Shown here: piece after piece, positions 28,169-37,833 of the stretch
Layout: each line of letters opens with the position of its first letter
How positions within the stretch are numbered: position 1 is the stretch's first letter
Origin: CAVZZV01 sp963779845
Lineage (GTDB): Bacteria; Bacteroidota; Bacteroidia; Bacteroidales; GCA-2748055
Assembly: GCA_963779845.1 (NCBI GenBank)
Contig: CAVZZV010000005.1
Span: 124,001-188,000 of the forward strand
Length of the DNA: 64,000 nucleotides
Direction: 5' to 3'
Translations under genes and position numbers: made by a program
The notes under the pieces: generated by a model
The model's database searches: none
Told to the model about the DNA's origin: nothing
What the model saw: only the letters and a program-made list of their open reading frames with translations

Positions 28169-28969
28169 TTAAAATGAGTTCAGGTTCCATTTTTTCAATG
28201 CATCCATGGCCCCGTAGGCAGTTCTGTCCACCTGCAAAGGAACCACGGATACAAAATTCTGCCTAAGGGCATATTCATCGGTATCCTCAGCCTCTTCCTC
28301 CTGATTGAAATAACTCCCGGTAAGCCAGAAATATTCCCCATTGTTCGGATCTGTCCTTTTCACAAATTCTTCATGCCAATAACCTTTGGTCTGCCTGCAT
28401 ACTTTCAGACCTTTAAGCAAACTGTATTTAACTGCCGGAACATTAATATTCAGACAAACCCCTTCTTCAAGCCCCTTTTCCAGAATATTCCGGATTACTT
28501 TTTCGGCAACCTTTCCGGCTGCCTCAAAATCAGCATCAGGATCGTAGTCCAGTAATGAGAACCCTACCGACGGGACCTGGTTCAGGCAGCCTTCAGTGGC
28601 AGCAGCCATGGTACCGGAATAAACCACGCTGGAGGAGGAATTTGAACCATGGTTAATTCCGGATAAGACAAGATCAGGTTTACGTTCCAGTAAATAATTC
28701 AGTGCAAGCTTCACACAATCGACAGGGGTGCCGAGGCAGGAATAAATTTCCAGTCCGGCTTCCTTTCTCAATTCCTTTGTCCGAAGGGGCGTTTTTATAG
28801 TTATGGCATGCGACATCCCTGACATTGCTTCGGCCGGTGCAGCCACCACAACTTTTCCGAAGTTCCTGGCTACCTCAATCAGGGTGTTCAGGCCTTTGGC
28901 ATGGACCCCATCGTCGTTGGATATCAATATTAGCTTTTCTTTGTGCAAAACAAATTTTTTGGAATGCAA
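28169..28969 (-). CDS. surE: 5'/3'-nucleotidase SurE
   Basis: A protein of up to 266 residues. Metal-binding ISNDDGV lies near the start, then AEAMSGMSHAIT, SGINHGSN and VYSGTMAAATEG, all hallmarks of SurE. The enzyme dephosphorylates nucleoside 5'- and 3'-monophosphates and helps survival in stationary phase. No ATG precedes the first motif: the frame opens with a TTG at 28969, and another TTG at 28948 would give a start closer to the family norm. Confidence 0.92.
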   Translation of the reverse strand: MHSKKFVLHKEKLILISNDDGVHAKGLNTLIEVARNFGKVVVAAPAEAMSGMSHAITIKTPLRTKELRKEAGLEIYSCLGTPVDCVKLALNYLLERKPDLVLSGINHGSNSSSSVVYSGTMAAATEGCLNQVPSVGFSLLDYDPDADFEAAGKVAEKVIRNILEKGLEEGVCLNINVPAVKYSLLKGLKVCRQTKGYWHEEFVKRTDPNNGEYFWLTGSYFNQEEEAEDTDEYALRQNFVSVVPLQVDRTAYGAMDALKKWNLNSF

Positions 28970-29275
28970 AAATAACTATAAATGGGTGAAATATCAAAGA
29001 TCAGGCAAATGGTGGTGATTAAAAAATTTTGCCTCTGATCAAAATAAATGATGAACGGCTACCCCTTCTCTTTTCTTTGATCAACTAACCCTTCTTCCCT
29101 CATGTAAGTGTTGCCTGCACAATATAGGGCAGGAACTTCTCCTTTAAATATGTTCCGGATGTGTGGATAATAGAGAAATCCATGTTATTTTTGTCATTGC
29201 ATTTGAATTTGTACACCAGTAAAATTGATGCAATTATTAAATTCCAAAATAATATTCTAAAATAAAATATACTTA
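28970..29275. other. Intergenic stretch between surE and pheT
   Basis: About 306 bases between divergent genes. It must contain both promoters. I see no small gene, T-box-like structure or clear attenuator in front of pheT. Confidence 0.35.
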
Positions 29276-31714
29276 ATGAAAATTTCCTATAATTGGCTCA
29301 AAGATTACATCAGTCCCATTCCTGACCCCCGGGAAACCGCCCAAATATTGACCAATATCGGACTTGAAGTTGAAAATATTGAGACGCTCGAAACAGTAAA
29401 AGGTGGGATGAAGGGGATTGTAATCGGGGAAGTGATAAGCTGCGAAAAGCATCCGAACGCAGATAAATTGAGTAAAACAAGAGTTAATGTCGGAGGTCCG
29501 GATTTGCTGGACATTGTTTGCGGTGCCCCAAACATTGCCTCGGGACAGAAAGTTGTGGTGGCACTGGCTGGCACTACCCTCTATAAAGGAGAAGAAACAT
29601 TCACCCTTAAAAAAACCAGAATAAGGGGTGAAGATTCGGAAGGGATGATCTGTGCAGAAGATGAGCTGGGCCTTGGCGAAGATCATGAAGGGATCATGGT
29701 ACTTGATCCTGATGCCAGAACTGGAATGCCTGCCGCTGAATATTTCAATATCCAGTCTGATACCATTTTCGAAATAGGATTGACCCCCAACCGGATCGAT
29801 GGTGCTTCCCATTGGGGGGTGGCCAGAGATCTTGCAGCCTTTCTTTCCCAGGATCAAAAGGTCACTCTGAAGCGTCCTTCCGTGGATCCTTTTAAACCCG
29901 ATAATCGCAAACACCCCTTCACCATTATTATCAAAAACCAGGAAGCCTGTCCCAGGTACTCCGGAGTCAGTATTTCAAATGTAACCATTGGCCCCTCCCC
30001 GGAATGGCTGCGAAAAAAGCTCATGGCTATTGGTTTGAAGCCAGTTAACAATGTAGTCGATATTACCAATTTTGTGCTCCACGAGACAGGACAACCCCTT
30101 CATGCATTTGATGCAGATGCAATTGCGGGCAACAAAGTTATTATAAAGACCCTCCCGGAAGGAACTAAATTTACCACCCTGGATGAAGAAGAAAGACTAT
30201 TGAGCCGGGAAGACCTCATGATCTGCAATGAGAGTGAGGCGATGTGTATTGCCGGGGTTTTCGGAGGAGTGGACTCGGGCATAAAGAATGAAACCAGCAA
30301 TATTTTCCTGGAAAGTGCCTGCTTTAATCCCGTTTTAATAAGAAAAACATCAAAAAGACATCTTCTATATACCGATTCCTCATTCCGTTTTGAACGGGGT
30401 TCGGATCCGGAAGGGACTATTTATGCTTTAAAACGGGCTGCTCTTCTTATCAGAGAGATTGCCGGGGGCGAAATTTCCTCCGAGCTTCTTGATCTCTATC
30501 CCGGGAAAACTCCCGGGACAATTATCAAACTTCAGTTGGATTATCTTAACCGGCTCATTGGTAAACCCTTGCCACTGAAAACGATCATCTCCATCCTTAC
30601 TTCCCTGGATTTTAAAATAATCGGGCAGTCTGACGAGCATCTTGACCTCGAAGTACCCTCCTACCGGGTGGAAGTCAGCCGTCCGGCGGATGTTGTAGAA
30701 GAGATTCTCAGGATTTATGGATACAATCAGGTCGAGATAACCAATTCCGTCCATTCAACCCTCACATACAGCCAAAAGCCTGATCCGGAGAAACTTCAGC
30801 AATTGATTTCCGAATTGCTCAGTGCCAATGGCTTTCATGAAATACTGTGCAATTCACTCACCAGATCTTCCTATTACGAGCCCGACCCCGAACTGGTGAG
30901 GGTACTCAACCCGTTAAGCTCCGATCTGAATGCGATGCGGAAAAGTCTGGTTTGGGGTGGAATGGAAACAATTGCTTACAATTCGAATCGAAAAAACCCC
31001 AATTTGAAACTGTATGAATTTGGAAATATTTATTCTCTAAACCCCAAAAACAAAAGCGAAAACAGGCTGGATAAATACAGAGAGGAAAAACATTTATGCC
31101 TTTTCATGACCGGAAAAAAGCAGGAGGAAAATTGGCTTACGGAGCATGAAATGGTTAATTTTTATGAGCTAAAATCCTTTGTCTACCTCATCCTTTCAAG
31201 GTTAGGACTTGAACCCGACGGGATTGAATTAAAAGAATTGAAAAGTGATCATTTTTCCGAAGGCCTGACCCTGATTTACCGGCATAAGAAGATATGTTTC
31301 TTCGGAAGGATCCATCCGAAATTGAGCACCCCGATGGGCATTGATGCACCGGTGTTTTGCGCTGAATTTATATGGACATCGATCCTCCAGCAATTCAATC
31401 CGGCCATCCGGCCCTACCAGCCCGTGGCCAAATATCCTGAAGTCAGAAGGGATCTTTCCATGGTCCTCGAACAAGAAGTAAAATTTGAGGAGATCAGAAA
31501 AGTGGCTATGAAAACAGAGAGCCGCCTTTTAAAAAGTGTTACCATTTTTGATGTGTACGAAGGGGATAAGATTGAAAAAGGGAAAAAATCCTATGCTTTG
31601 AGCTTTATCCTTCAGGATGAGGAAAAAACCCTCACCGATAAACAGATTGACAAAATCATGAGAAATATTGCCCAGAAAATTGAAAAGGAATTCGCAGCCC
31701 AAATAAGGGTTTAA
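29276..31714 (+). CDS. pheT: Phenylalanyl-tRNA synthetase beta subunit
   Basis: An 812-residue protein with the full PheT domain order. An EMAP/tRNA-binding domain (about 40-150, GEVISCEKHPNADKLS) is followed by the B3/B4 editing region (about 210-390), B5 (about 405-475), a catalytic-like core (480-690) and the C-terminal FDX-ACB anticodon-binding domain (about 715-812, YPEVRRDLSMVLE). It charges tRNA-Phe together with the alpha subunit, which is not encoded in the window. Length is normal. Confidence 0.97.
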   Translation: MKISYNWLKDYISPIPDPRETAQILTNIGLEVENIETLETVKGGMKGIVIGEVISCEKHPNADKLSKTRVNVGGPDLLDIVCGAPNIASGQKVVVALAGTTLYKGEETFTLKKTRIRGEDSEGMICAEDELGLGEDHEGIMVLDPDARTGMPAAEYFNIQSDTIFEIGLTPNRIDGASHWGVARDLAAFLSQDQKVTLKRPSVDPFKPDNRKHPFTIIIKNQEACPRYSGVSISNVTIGPSPEWLRKKLMAIGLKPVNNVVDITNFVLHETGQPLHAFDADAIAGNKVIIKTLPEGTKFTTLDEEERLLSREDLMICNESEAMCIAGVFGGVDSGIKNETSNIFLESACFNPVLIRKTSKRHLLYTDSSFRFERGSDPEGTIYALKRAALLIREIAGGEISSELLDLYPGKTPGTIIKLQLDYLNRLIGKPLPLKTIISILTSLDFKIIGQSDEHLDLEVPSYRVEVSRPADVVEEILRIYGYNQVEITNSVHSTLTYSQKPDPEKLQQLISELLSANGFHEILCNSLTRSSYYEPDPELVRVLNPLSSDLNAMRKSLVWGGMETIAYNSNRKNPNLKLYEFGNIYSLNPKNKSENRLDKYREEKHLCLFMTGKKQEENWLTEHEMVNFYELKSFVYLILSRLGLEPDGIELKELKSDHFSEGLTLIYRHKKICFFGRIHPKLSTPMGIDAPVFCAEFIWTSILQQFNPAIRPYQPVAKYPEVRRDLSMVLEQEVKFEEIRKVAMKTESRLLKSVTIFDVYEGDKIEKGKKSYALSFILQDEEKTLTDKQIDKIMRNIAQKIEKEFAAQIRV

Positions 31715-31756
31715 AGAAATTTATTATCTTGCAGTACTAACCAAATCATTGAGATC

Positions 31757-32233
31757 ATGAGAAAACTCTATTTTTTCCTTCTTCTTCCCGCTTTCCTGTT
31801 CGCTTGCAATATGCCAGATGGCGATCAACAGACAACCAATGCTGAAGCGGATACAACAAGTGCTGTGGAAACCGTCCGTGACGGGGTGTTCGTGCACCTG
31901 AGCCATGGTTCTGAAGATCCACACAGGGTTTGGATGGCAATGAAAATGGCAGATATCATGTCACAGGATAAAGACGTCCTTCTTTATTTCGATATAAAGG
32001 CGGTAGAGGTTGTCCTTAAAAATGCCCCGGATGTCAGTCTTAAAGAGGGCTTTTCTGGTTCTCAGGAGATGTTGAAAAAACTGATCAGTAACGGTGTGGA
32101 GCTGCTGGTTTGTCCAGGTTGCCTTGAAGTGGCCGGGAAAACCCCGGAGGATGTCATGGAAGGTGTAGGTATTGCTGAGAAGGAGTTATTCTTTAGTTTT
32201 ACAAAGGGAAGAATCTTAACCATAGATTATTGA
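31757..32233 (+). CDS. DsrE-like lipoprotein
   Basis: A 158-residue exported lipoprotein: the signal peptide ends in the lipobox LFAC with the lipidated cysteine at residue 17. The mature part has a DsrE/DsrF-like fold, with GVFVHLSHGSEDPHRVWMAM near 43-62 and LLVCPGCLEVAG near 115, where two cysteines could take part in sulfur relay. It is followed after only four bases by the MqnP-type gene, so the two are co-transcribed. No specific function is established. Confidence 0.75.
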   Translation: MRKLYFFLLLPAFLFACNMPDGDQQTTNAEADTTSAVETVRDGVFVHLSHGSEDPHRVWMAMKMADIMSQDKDVLLYFDIKAVEVVLKNAPDVSLKEGFSGSQEMLKKLISNGVELLVCPGCLEVAGKTPEDVMEGVGIAEKELFFSFTKGRILTIDY

Positions 32234-32237
32234 GCCA

Positions 32238-33116
32238 ATGACCTCAACGGACAAAAAGATGGTGAAAGATTACTTTTCACTGGTTAAATTTTCCCATACC
32301 GTATTTGCCCTGCCCTTTGCACTCACAGGGTTTTTTCTTGGGGTTCATCATAGCGGCCATCCCGTAAGTCTGAAATTATTTCTTCTGGTTGTACTATGCA
32401 TGGTGTTCGCCAGGAACGCCGCCATGGCATTTAACCGTTTTGCAGACAGAGAATTTGACAGGCAGAACCCAAGGACTGCTATGCGGGAGATCCCCCGTGG
32501 GGTAATCAGTCCGGGATCAGCTCTTTTTTTTGTAATCCTCAACTCAGCTTTATTCATAGGTACCACCGCATTTATCAATCCCCTTACCCTCTATCTTTCC
32601 CCTGTGGCACTGGCCATCATTTTGGGATATAGTCTTTCCAAAAAGTACACCAGTCTATGCCATTTTATACTCGGCCTTGGACTGTCCCTTGCTCCTATTG
32701 GAGCTTATCTGGCAGTAACCGGAAAATTCCATATGCTTCCGCTCTTCTATTCCCTTCTCGTATTATTTTGGGTTAGCGGGTTCGATATGCTGTATGCCTT
32801 GCAGGATACGGAATTTGACAAAAGGATGAAACTAAAATCGATGACGGTTTTTCTTGGATCCAAAGGGGCAATAAGACTCTCTTCACTCACCCATGTTGCC
32901 TCTGCTTTTTTCGTGGTCCTTATTGGTTTGAAAGCCGGGTTCGGTGCACTTTACTGGATTGGATCGTTCATATTCGCGGGGTTACTGGCCTACCAGCATA
33001 TGATTGTTAAGCCGGGAGACATTAGCCGCATCAATATTGCATTTGCTACGACAAATGGGGTAGCCAGTATTATATTTGCACTATTCAATATTTCAGCCAT
33101 CTATTATCAGTTTTAA
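32238..33116 (+). CDS. mqnP: UbiA-family prenyltransferase, probably menaquinone MqnP
   Basis: A 292-residue membrane protein with about eight helices and the two Asp-rich motifs of UbiA enzymes: NRFADREFDRQNPRT near 68-82 and YALQDTEFDKRMK near 186-198. The sequence PRTAMREIPRGVIS is typical of the MqnP/4-hydroxybenzoate branch. With mqnA in the same window, it most likely prenylates 1,4-dihydroxy-6-naphthoate in the futalosine route. Distinguishing it from a 4-hydroxybenzoate octaprenyltransferase would need phylogeny. A later ATG at 32271 is an alternative start. Confidence 0.82.
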   Translation: MTSTDKKMVKDYFSLVKFSHTVFALPFALTGFFLGVHHSGHPVSLKLFLLVVLCMVFARNAAMAFNRFADREFDRQNPRTAMREIPRGVISPGSALFFVILNSALFIGTTAFINPLTLYLSPVALAIILGYSLSKKYTSLCHFILGLGLSLAPIGAYLAVTGKFHMLPLFYSLLVLFWVSGFDMLYALQDTEFDKRMKLKSMTVFLGSKGAIRLSSLTHVASAFFVVLIGLKAGFGALYWIGSFIFAGLLAYQHMIVKPGDISRINIAFATTNGVASIIFALFNISAIYYQF

Positions 33117-33279
33117 AAGAATCATCGTTAAAACCACCTGGTTCATCTGTAATCGAAATTAAGGGGGCATAAACACGATCATCCATAAAATTCCGTCTCT
33201 GATCCTTTAACCTTGCCCCCATGCAACCCTTTCATATATAATTCGTAAGCATTCATTTACAGATCCAAACAGAACCTGC

Positions 33280-34425
33280 ATGCTAAAAATCTATCCACTT
33301 CTTTTAAGCTCAATATTTTTCGCAAATATATCCGCCCAAACCGATCCCTACTTCATTAAAGACCTTAAAAAAGCCGATGAGGTTAACTGTGTCTGCTATT
33401 CCCCGGACGGAAAAAAAATTCTTGCAGGGTATTTCGATGGTTCTGCCAGGATCATCGATATTGAAAGCGAGAAAGTTGAAGTGACTGTCAAAGATCACTG
33501 GAAAGGGGTGAACGCCGTCGAGATGGATCCAAACGGAAAATATTTCATGACTGCCGGTGACAATACCATTAAAATTTGGTCGCCCGACGGGAACCCTATC
33601 TATACCCTGAAGAATCATACCACGAGTATCTTTTCGGCCGACCTCGACCCAACAGGCAAATTTATCGTCAGCGGAGCCATAAACAAGGTCTTTAAGGAAT
33701 GGGATGCCTTACAGGGGGAGCTGAAACGCAATATCACAGGACATGACGACGTAGCTATGGCGGTATGTTACAGCAGGGATGGCAGAAGGATGGCGAGCGG
33801 ATCGGGTGATCATACCCTAAAAATATGGGACGCGGAATCGGCAAACCTGCTTTTTACTCTGTCGGGACATCCCGAGGATGTTTATGGAGTGGACTTCAGT
33901 CCAAATGGTAAACTTCTTGCAAGCTGCTCCAAAGATAAAACAATAAGGATTTATGATCTGGAGACCCAATCTCTTCTTCGGACATTAAAAGGTCATAAAA
34001 ACTTTGTGATGGATGTGGAATTTTCTCCAGACGGGCTACACCTGCTTAGTTGCTCCTTCGATACCGAAATTAAAATCTGGGAGGTAGCCACCGGCAGATG
34101 TCTGTATACCTTTATCGATCATGATGCCCCTGTAACCGATATATGCTTCGCCCCGGATGGTAAAACCTTTGCCTCTGCTTCCCATGATAAAAAAATTAAG
34201 CTTTGGAATTTCTCAAAGGAAATTTTTGTTGATTATTATTACAGCCCTGAAATCATTGAGAAAATGAATGCTATGGAAATTTTTCAACCCAGGGAGAAGA
34301 AAGAAAGCAGGGAAATGTATCAGGAAAGGGAGCAAAAAGCCAACCAACTAAGAAAAGGTATTTATGAAGAATACTACAAAAAATACCTCATTGATCTGGA
34401 AAAAGGAACTTTACCGGGCCTCTAA
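33280..34425 (+). CDS. Secreted WD40-repeat protein
   Basis: A 381-residue protein with a signal peptide (cleaved near residue 20) and six to seven WD40-type repeats between residues 30 and 310. Repeats show the pattern of GHxxxVxxxxFSPDGKxLxSCSxDxxIKIWD, for example at 190-230 and 232-272. It ends in a charged, coiled-coil-like tail (KKESREMYQEREQKANQ). The beta-propeller is a protein-interaction platform, here outside the cytoplasm. Function unknown; eukaryotic-like repeats of this kind are common in Bacteroidota. Confidence 0.85.
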   Translation: MLKIYPLLLSSIFFANISAQTDPYFIKDLKKADEVNCVCYSPDGKKILAGYFDGSARIIDIESEKVEVTVKDHWKGVNAVEMDPNGKYFMTAGDNTIKIWSPDGNPIYTLKNHTTSIFSADLDPTGKFIVSGAINKVFKEWDALQGELKRNITGHDDVAMAVCYSRDGRRMASGSGDHTLKIWDAESANLLFTLSGHPEDVYGVDFSPNGKLLASCSKDKTIRIYDLETQSLLRTLKGHKNFVMDVEFSPDGLHLLSCSFDTEIKIWEVATGRCLYTFIDHDAPVTDICFAPDGKTFASASHDKKIKLWNFSKEIFVDYYYSPEIIEKMNAMEIFQPREKKESREMYQEREQKANQLRKGIYEEYYKKYLIDLEKGTLPGL

Positions 34426-34509
34426 CCGACAGGGTTGAAAGGAGACCCCCTTAATGATTCCTCCCTTCTCTTTTCCAAAAACAATTCTCATCCGACCTTG
34501 TTTATCCTC

Positions 34510-34540
34510 TTTAGATCCGGGCAAAAATTCCGCATCTTTG
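34510..34540 (+). promoter_or_regulatory. Possible promoter of the MATE gene
   Basis: TTTA at 34510-34513 is followed after 19 bases by CATCTTTG at 34533-34540. One mismatch in each element separates this from the Bacteroidota consensus. It lies 20 bases before the ATG at 34561, so the leader would be very short. Confidence 0.4.
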
Positions 34541-34560
34541 CAAATAATCTGAGCAATTAG

Positions 34561-35952
34561 ATGAAAGATCTTACAGAAGGCAATGAAGGGCGCAGAATAT
34601 TCTTTTTTGCCTTGCCACTGCTGGTAGGGAGTGTATTTCAACAGTTGTACAATATAGTCGACAGCATTATTGTTGGACGGGTGATTGGGAAGGAAGCCCT
34701 GGCAGCCGTGGGAAATGCCTTTCCCCTCATGTTTACCCTTATTGCATTGATAATAGGGGTTGCCTTTGGGGGAACAATAGTAATTTCCCAGTATTTTGGT
34801 GCGAAGGATTTTGAAAAAGTCCGAAAAGCGATCGGAACCATTTATGTCCTCATGTTTACTATGGCCATTGTCCTTTCCATTACAGGGCTTCTACTGGCTG
34901 ATTATGTTTTACGCCTGATCGATGTCCCTGAGGAAATATTCAGGGATACCAAAATATACATTTCCATCATCTTCGCAGGGCTTATCTTCTTTTTTGGGTT
35001 TAACGGGACTTCAGCAATCCTCCGGGGATTGGGGGACAGTAAAACCCCCATGTATTTTATGATCATTTCGACAATTTTCAACATCGCGATGGATCTTTTA
35101 TTTGTGGTGAAATTCAAATGGGGCATAGCGGGAGCTGCAACTGCCACAGTCATTTCCCAGGCCGGGGCCTTCTTTTCCGCGGTTATCTATCTCAACCGGA
35201 CCCACAAGCTGATCAGTATCGGGTTCAAACATTTCACTTTTGACCGGGAAATTTTCCGTCAATCAGTCAGAATAGGTCTTCCCACCGGATTTCAGCAAAC
35301 ATTTGTAGCACTGGGCATGATGGCCCTGATAAAAATTGTAAATAAATACGGAACAGATGTTATTGCAGGGTATTCGGTAGCTGGGAGAATCGATTCCATC
35401 GCCGTAACCCCGGCCATGATCTTCGGTCAGGCGCTTGCTGCCTTTGTGGGTCAGAATATCGGGGCGGGAAGAAATGACCGGGTGAAACGAGGATTGAAGG
35501 TGACCTTTTTCATGTCTTCCATTGTGGCCATATTATTGACCCTTCTGATCTGGCTTTCCAGGTATGCGCTGGTCGGATTATTTAATCAGGACCCTGCTGT
35601 GATGCAGGCAGGAGTAGAATATCTCACGATAGTAAGTTCATTTTATCTCGTATTTACCGCCATGTTCACACTGAATGGGCTCCTCCGTGGGGCGGGCGAC
35701 ACCCTTGTGCCCATGTTTATTTCTCTCGCAGCGTTATGGCTGATCCGTATACCCGGAGCGGTATTCCTTTCCGAAAATCTCGGACTTGGTGCCACAGGAA
35801 TCTGGTGGGCTGTACCGGCAGGATGGTTTGTTGGAATGGTGCTCTCCTTCTTTTATTATAAAACCGGAAAATGGAAAGAGAAATCAGTTTTTCAGATGGG
35901 CGGGAGAAGCACGAACAGGGTGGTGACTCCAGAGAAAGTGATTTCGGATTAA
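34561..35952 (+). CDS. MATE-family efflux transporter
   Basis: A 463-residue protein with 12 predicted membrane helices in two homologous halves, typical of MATE exporters: the first helix pair has FALPLLVGSVFQQLYNIVDSIIVGR, and the second half begins SVRIGLPTGFQQTFVALG. It should extrude cationic drugs or other organic compounds in exchange for Na+ or H+. Substrate unknown. It is a single-gene unit. Confidence 0.9.
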   Translation: MKDLTEGNEGRRIFFFALPLLVGSVFQQLYNIVDSIIVGRVIGKEALAAVGNAFPLMFTLIALIIGVAFGGTIVISQYFGAKDFEKVRKAIGTIYVLMFTMAIVLSITGLLLADYVLRLIDVPEEIFRDTKIYISIIFAGLIFFFGFNGTSAILRGLGDSKTPMYFMIISTIFNIAMDLLFVVKFKWGIAGAATATVISQAGAFFSAVIYLNRTHKLISIGFKHFTFDREIFRQSVRIGLPTGFQQTFVALGMMALIKIVNKYGTDVIAGYSVAGRIDSIAVTPAMIFGQALAAFVGQNIGAGRNDRVKRGLKVTFFMSSIVAILLTLLIWLSRYALVGLFNQDPAVMQAGVEYLTIVSSFYLVFTAMFTLNGLLRGAGDTLVPMFISLAALWLIRIPGAVFLSENLGLGATGIWWAVPAGWFVGMVLSFFYYKTGKWKEKSVFQMGGRSTNRVVTPEKVISD

Positions 35953-36184
35953 GAGGGGTGATATGGTGAAAAAGCCTTTGACTGATTTAATACAGATCCG
36001 CTAAGTGGTTAAGAAGCAGATGAAAGCAATGGTAAGTATATATGGTCATGAGCATGTCAGCCCGGATCGTAAAGAAAGAGGAGAAAAACAATTGAAAACA
36101 ATGAAAATTAATTCGTATTTTTAACAATTAAGTAAACCTTTAAAAGTTCTTTTAATATTATCTTTTATATTCATTTCAGAACAA

Positions 36185-37036
36185 ATGACGGCTACCTGTA
36201 ACGACATAAAACATATAGACCTTGAAAAAATTATTCAAGAGGGAAACTCGAAATTATTAAGGAAACTGCCCCCAGTTGCTGTAAGACTTATTGCAAAAAT
36301 TATTAAGCAGGAGGAAATTAACTGCATTCTTAACAAGTATTCTGAATATTCCGGAGCTGAATTTCTCCCTAAAATTTGCGAAGAATTTAACCTGAAACTT
36401 GAAATCGAAGGAAAGGAGAATCTTCCTGAAAACGGAAAATGCTTTTTTGTGGCTAACCACCCTTTCGGAATCATTGACGGATTGATTCTGACACATACTG
36501 TGTCACAAAAATACGGAACACTTAAAGCAATAGCCAATGACTCCTTTATTTTTGTACCCCAGTTAAGACCATTTATTGCGGCTGTAAATGTCTTTGGAAG
36601 ATCATCCAAGGAGTACCTAAACGCAATTGAGGAAATCTATAGAAGCGATGAACCTATTACACACTTCCCTTCCGGAGCAGTTTCCAGGTTAGTGAAGGGA
36701 AAAACAAGGGATCTGCCCTGGACAAAAAGTTTTATTTCGAAAGCGCATACCTGTAAAAGAGACGTGATTCCTTTCCATTTTCATGGAAGAAATTCCAGTC
36801 TCTTTTATGCGATATTTCTTTTCAGGAAGCTGTTTGGTATAGAGACAGTTATTGAACTAATGCTGCTGCCAAATGAGATGTTTAAAAAAAGAAATAAAAC
36901 TATCAGAGTAACGATTGGCAAACCTATTTCTCACGAAACATTTGATAAATCAATATCGAGTAAAGAATGGGCCCAAAAGGTTCGTTCTCATGTTTATGCT
37001 CTGGGAACCAATAAATCAGAAAATCTATTAAATTAA
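36185..37036 (+). CDS. PlsC-like lysophospholipid acyltransferase
   Basis: A 283-residue protein with the acyltransferase signature NHPFGIIDG at 91-99, where H92 and D98 form the catalytic HxxxxxD pair of the OlsA/hemolysin-like branch, and the phosphate-binding FPSGAVSR near 163. Such enzymes transfer acyl groups to lyso-ornithine lipids or lysophosphatidic acid. It is followed after seven bases by a methyltransferase gene. The pair could modify a membrane lipid, which I infer from linkage only. Confidence 0.8.
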   Translation: MTATCNDIKHIDLEKIIQEGNSKLLRKLPPVAVRLIAKIIKQEEINCILNKYSEYSGAEFLPKICEEFNLKLEIEGKENLPENGKCFFVANHPFGIIDGLILTHTVSQKYGTLKAIANDSFIFVPQLRPFIAAVNVFGRSSKEYLNAIEEIYRSDEPITHFPSGAVSRLVKGKTRDLPWTKSFISKAHTCKRDVIPFHFHGRNSSLFYAIFLFRKLFGIETVIELMLLPNEMFKKRNKTIRVTIGKPISHETFDKSISSKEWAQKVRSHVYALGTNKSENLLN

Positions 37037-37043
37037 AATTAAA

Positions 37044-37814
37044 ATGAAATCCAATTTTCGGGAAAAGTTGTTCAGATTATGGTATTGGTATGTAAACAGG
37101 GTTGACAAAAACGCTGAAGTTCTTTTCATGAATTTTGGATTTAGTGATCCTGATCATGAACCATCTTTGGATAAAGAAAATGAGCCCAACCGGTATTCCA
37201 TCCAGTTGTATCATCACCTGGCCATAGAAGCAGAAATTGAAAACAGGGATATTGTGGAAATCGGTTGCGGCAGAGGCGGTGGTTTGTCGTATATCACAAA
37301 GAATTTTCGGCCTGCCTCTGCTATCGGAGTAGACCTCGATAAACTGGCTGTCGCTTTTAGCAAGCGTCATTACAGTTTAGATAACCTGAGCTTTTTACAG
37401 GGAAATGCACAGAGTTTAAGTCTGAAGGATAATTCATGCGATGTAGTAATAAATGTGGAGTCATCGCACAGGTATCTGGATATGAAAGCTTTTCTCGGAG
37501 AAGTCAACCGTATCCTTCGACCCGGAGGATATTTCCTATTTACCGATTTCCGTTTCGATTATGAGTTCGAAAGCATGAAAAAAGATTTGCAATCGAGTGG
37601 TTTGACAATTCTGAAAGAAAGATTTATTAACAGGGAAGTACTAAAAGCCCTGGAACTGGATGATGAACGAAAGCGTCAACTCGTAAAAAAACTGACCCCG
37701 AAATACCTGCATAAAATTGCTTTGAATTTTGGTGGAACAATCGGATCTGAAACATACAAGCGATTCGAATCCAAAAGGTATATCTATTTCAGTTACGTGT
37801 TGAGGAAGCTTTAA
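37044..37814 (+). CDS. Class I SAM-dependent methyltransferase
   Basis: A 256-residue protein with the SAM-binding motif I VEIGCGRGGG at 71-80, then GVDLD near 102-106 and the motif IV region CDVVINVESSHRY. The wording resembles small-molecule/lipid methyltransferases such as the phthiotriol-methyltransferase group. The immediate upstream acyltransferase gene (seven-base gap) suggests a lipid substrate. Specific reaction not determinable. Confidence 0.82.
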   Translation: MKSNFREKLFRLWYWYVNRVDKNAEVLFMNFGFSDPDHEPSLDKENEPNRYSIQLYHHLAIEAEIENRDIVEIGCGRGGGLSYITKNFRPASAIGVDLDKLAVAFSKRHYSLDNLSFLQGNAQSLSLKDNSCDVVINVESSHRYLDMKAFLGEVNRILRPGGYFLFTDFRFDYEFESMKKDLQSSGLTILKERFINREVLKALELDDERKRQLVKKLTPKYLHKIALNFGGTIGSETYKRFESKRYIYFSYVLRKL

Positions 37815-37833
37815 ATTGATGTTTTATTACCGT

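Noticed and set aside
29273..29914. 213-codon open frame opposite pheT
   Set aside because: Antisense to conserved coding sequence, no recognisable motif.
33163..33220. GGGGGCA/TGCCCCC hairpin after mqnP
   Set aside because: The seven-base stem encloses a 44-base loop and no T-run follows; too weak to call a terminator.
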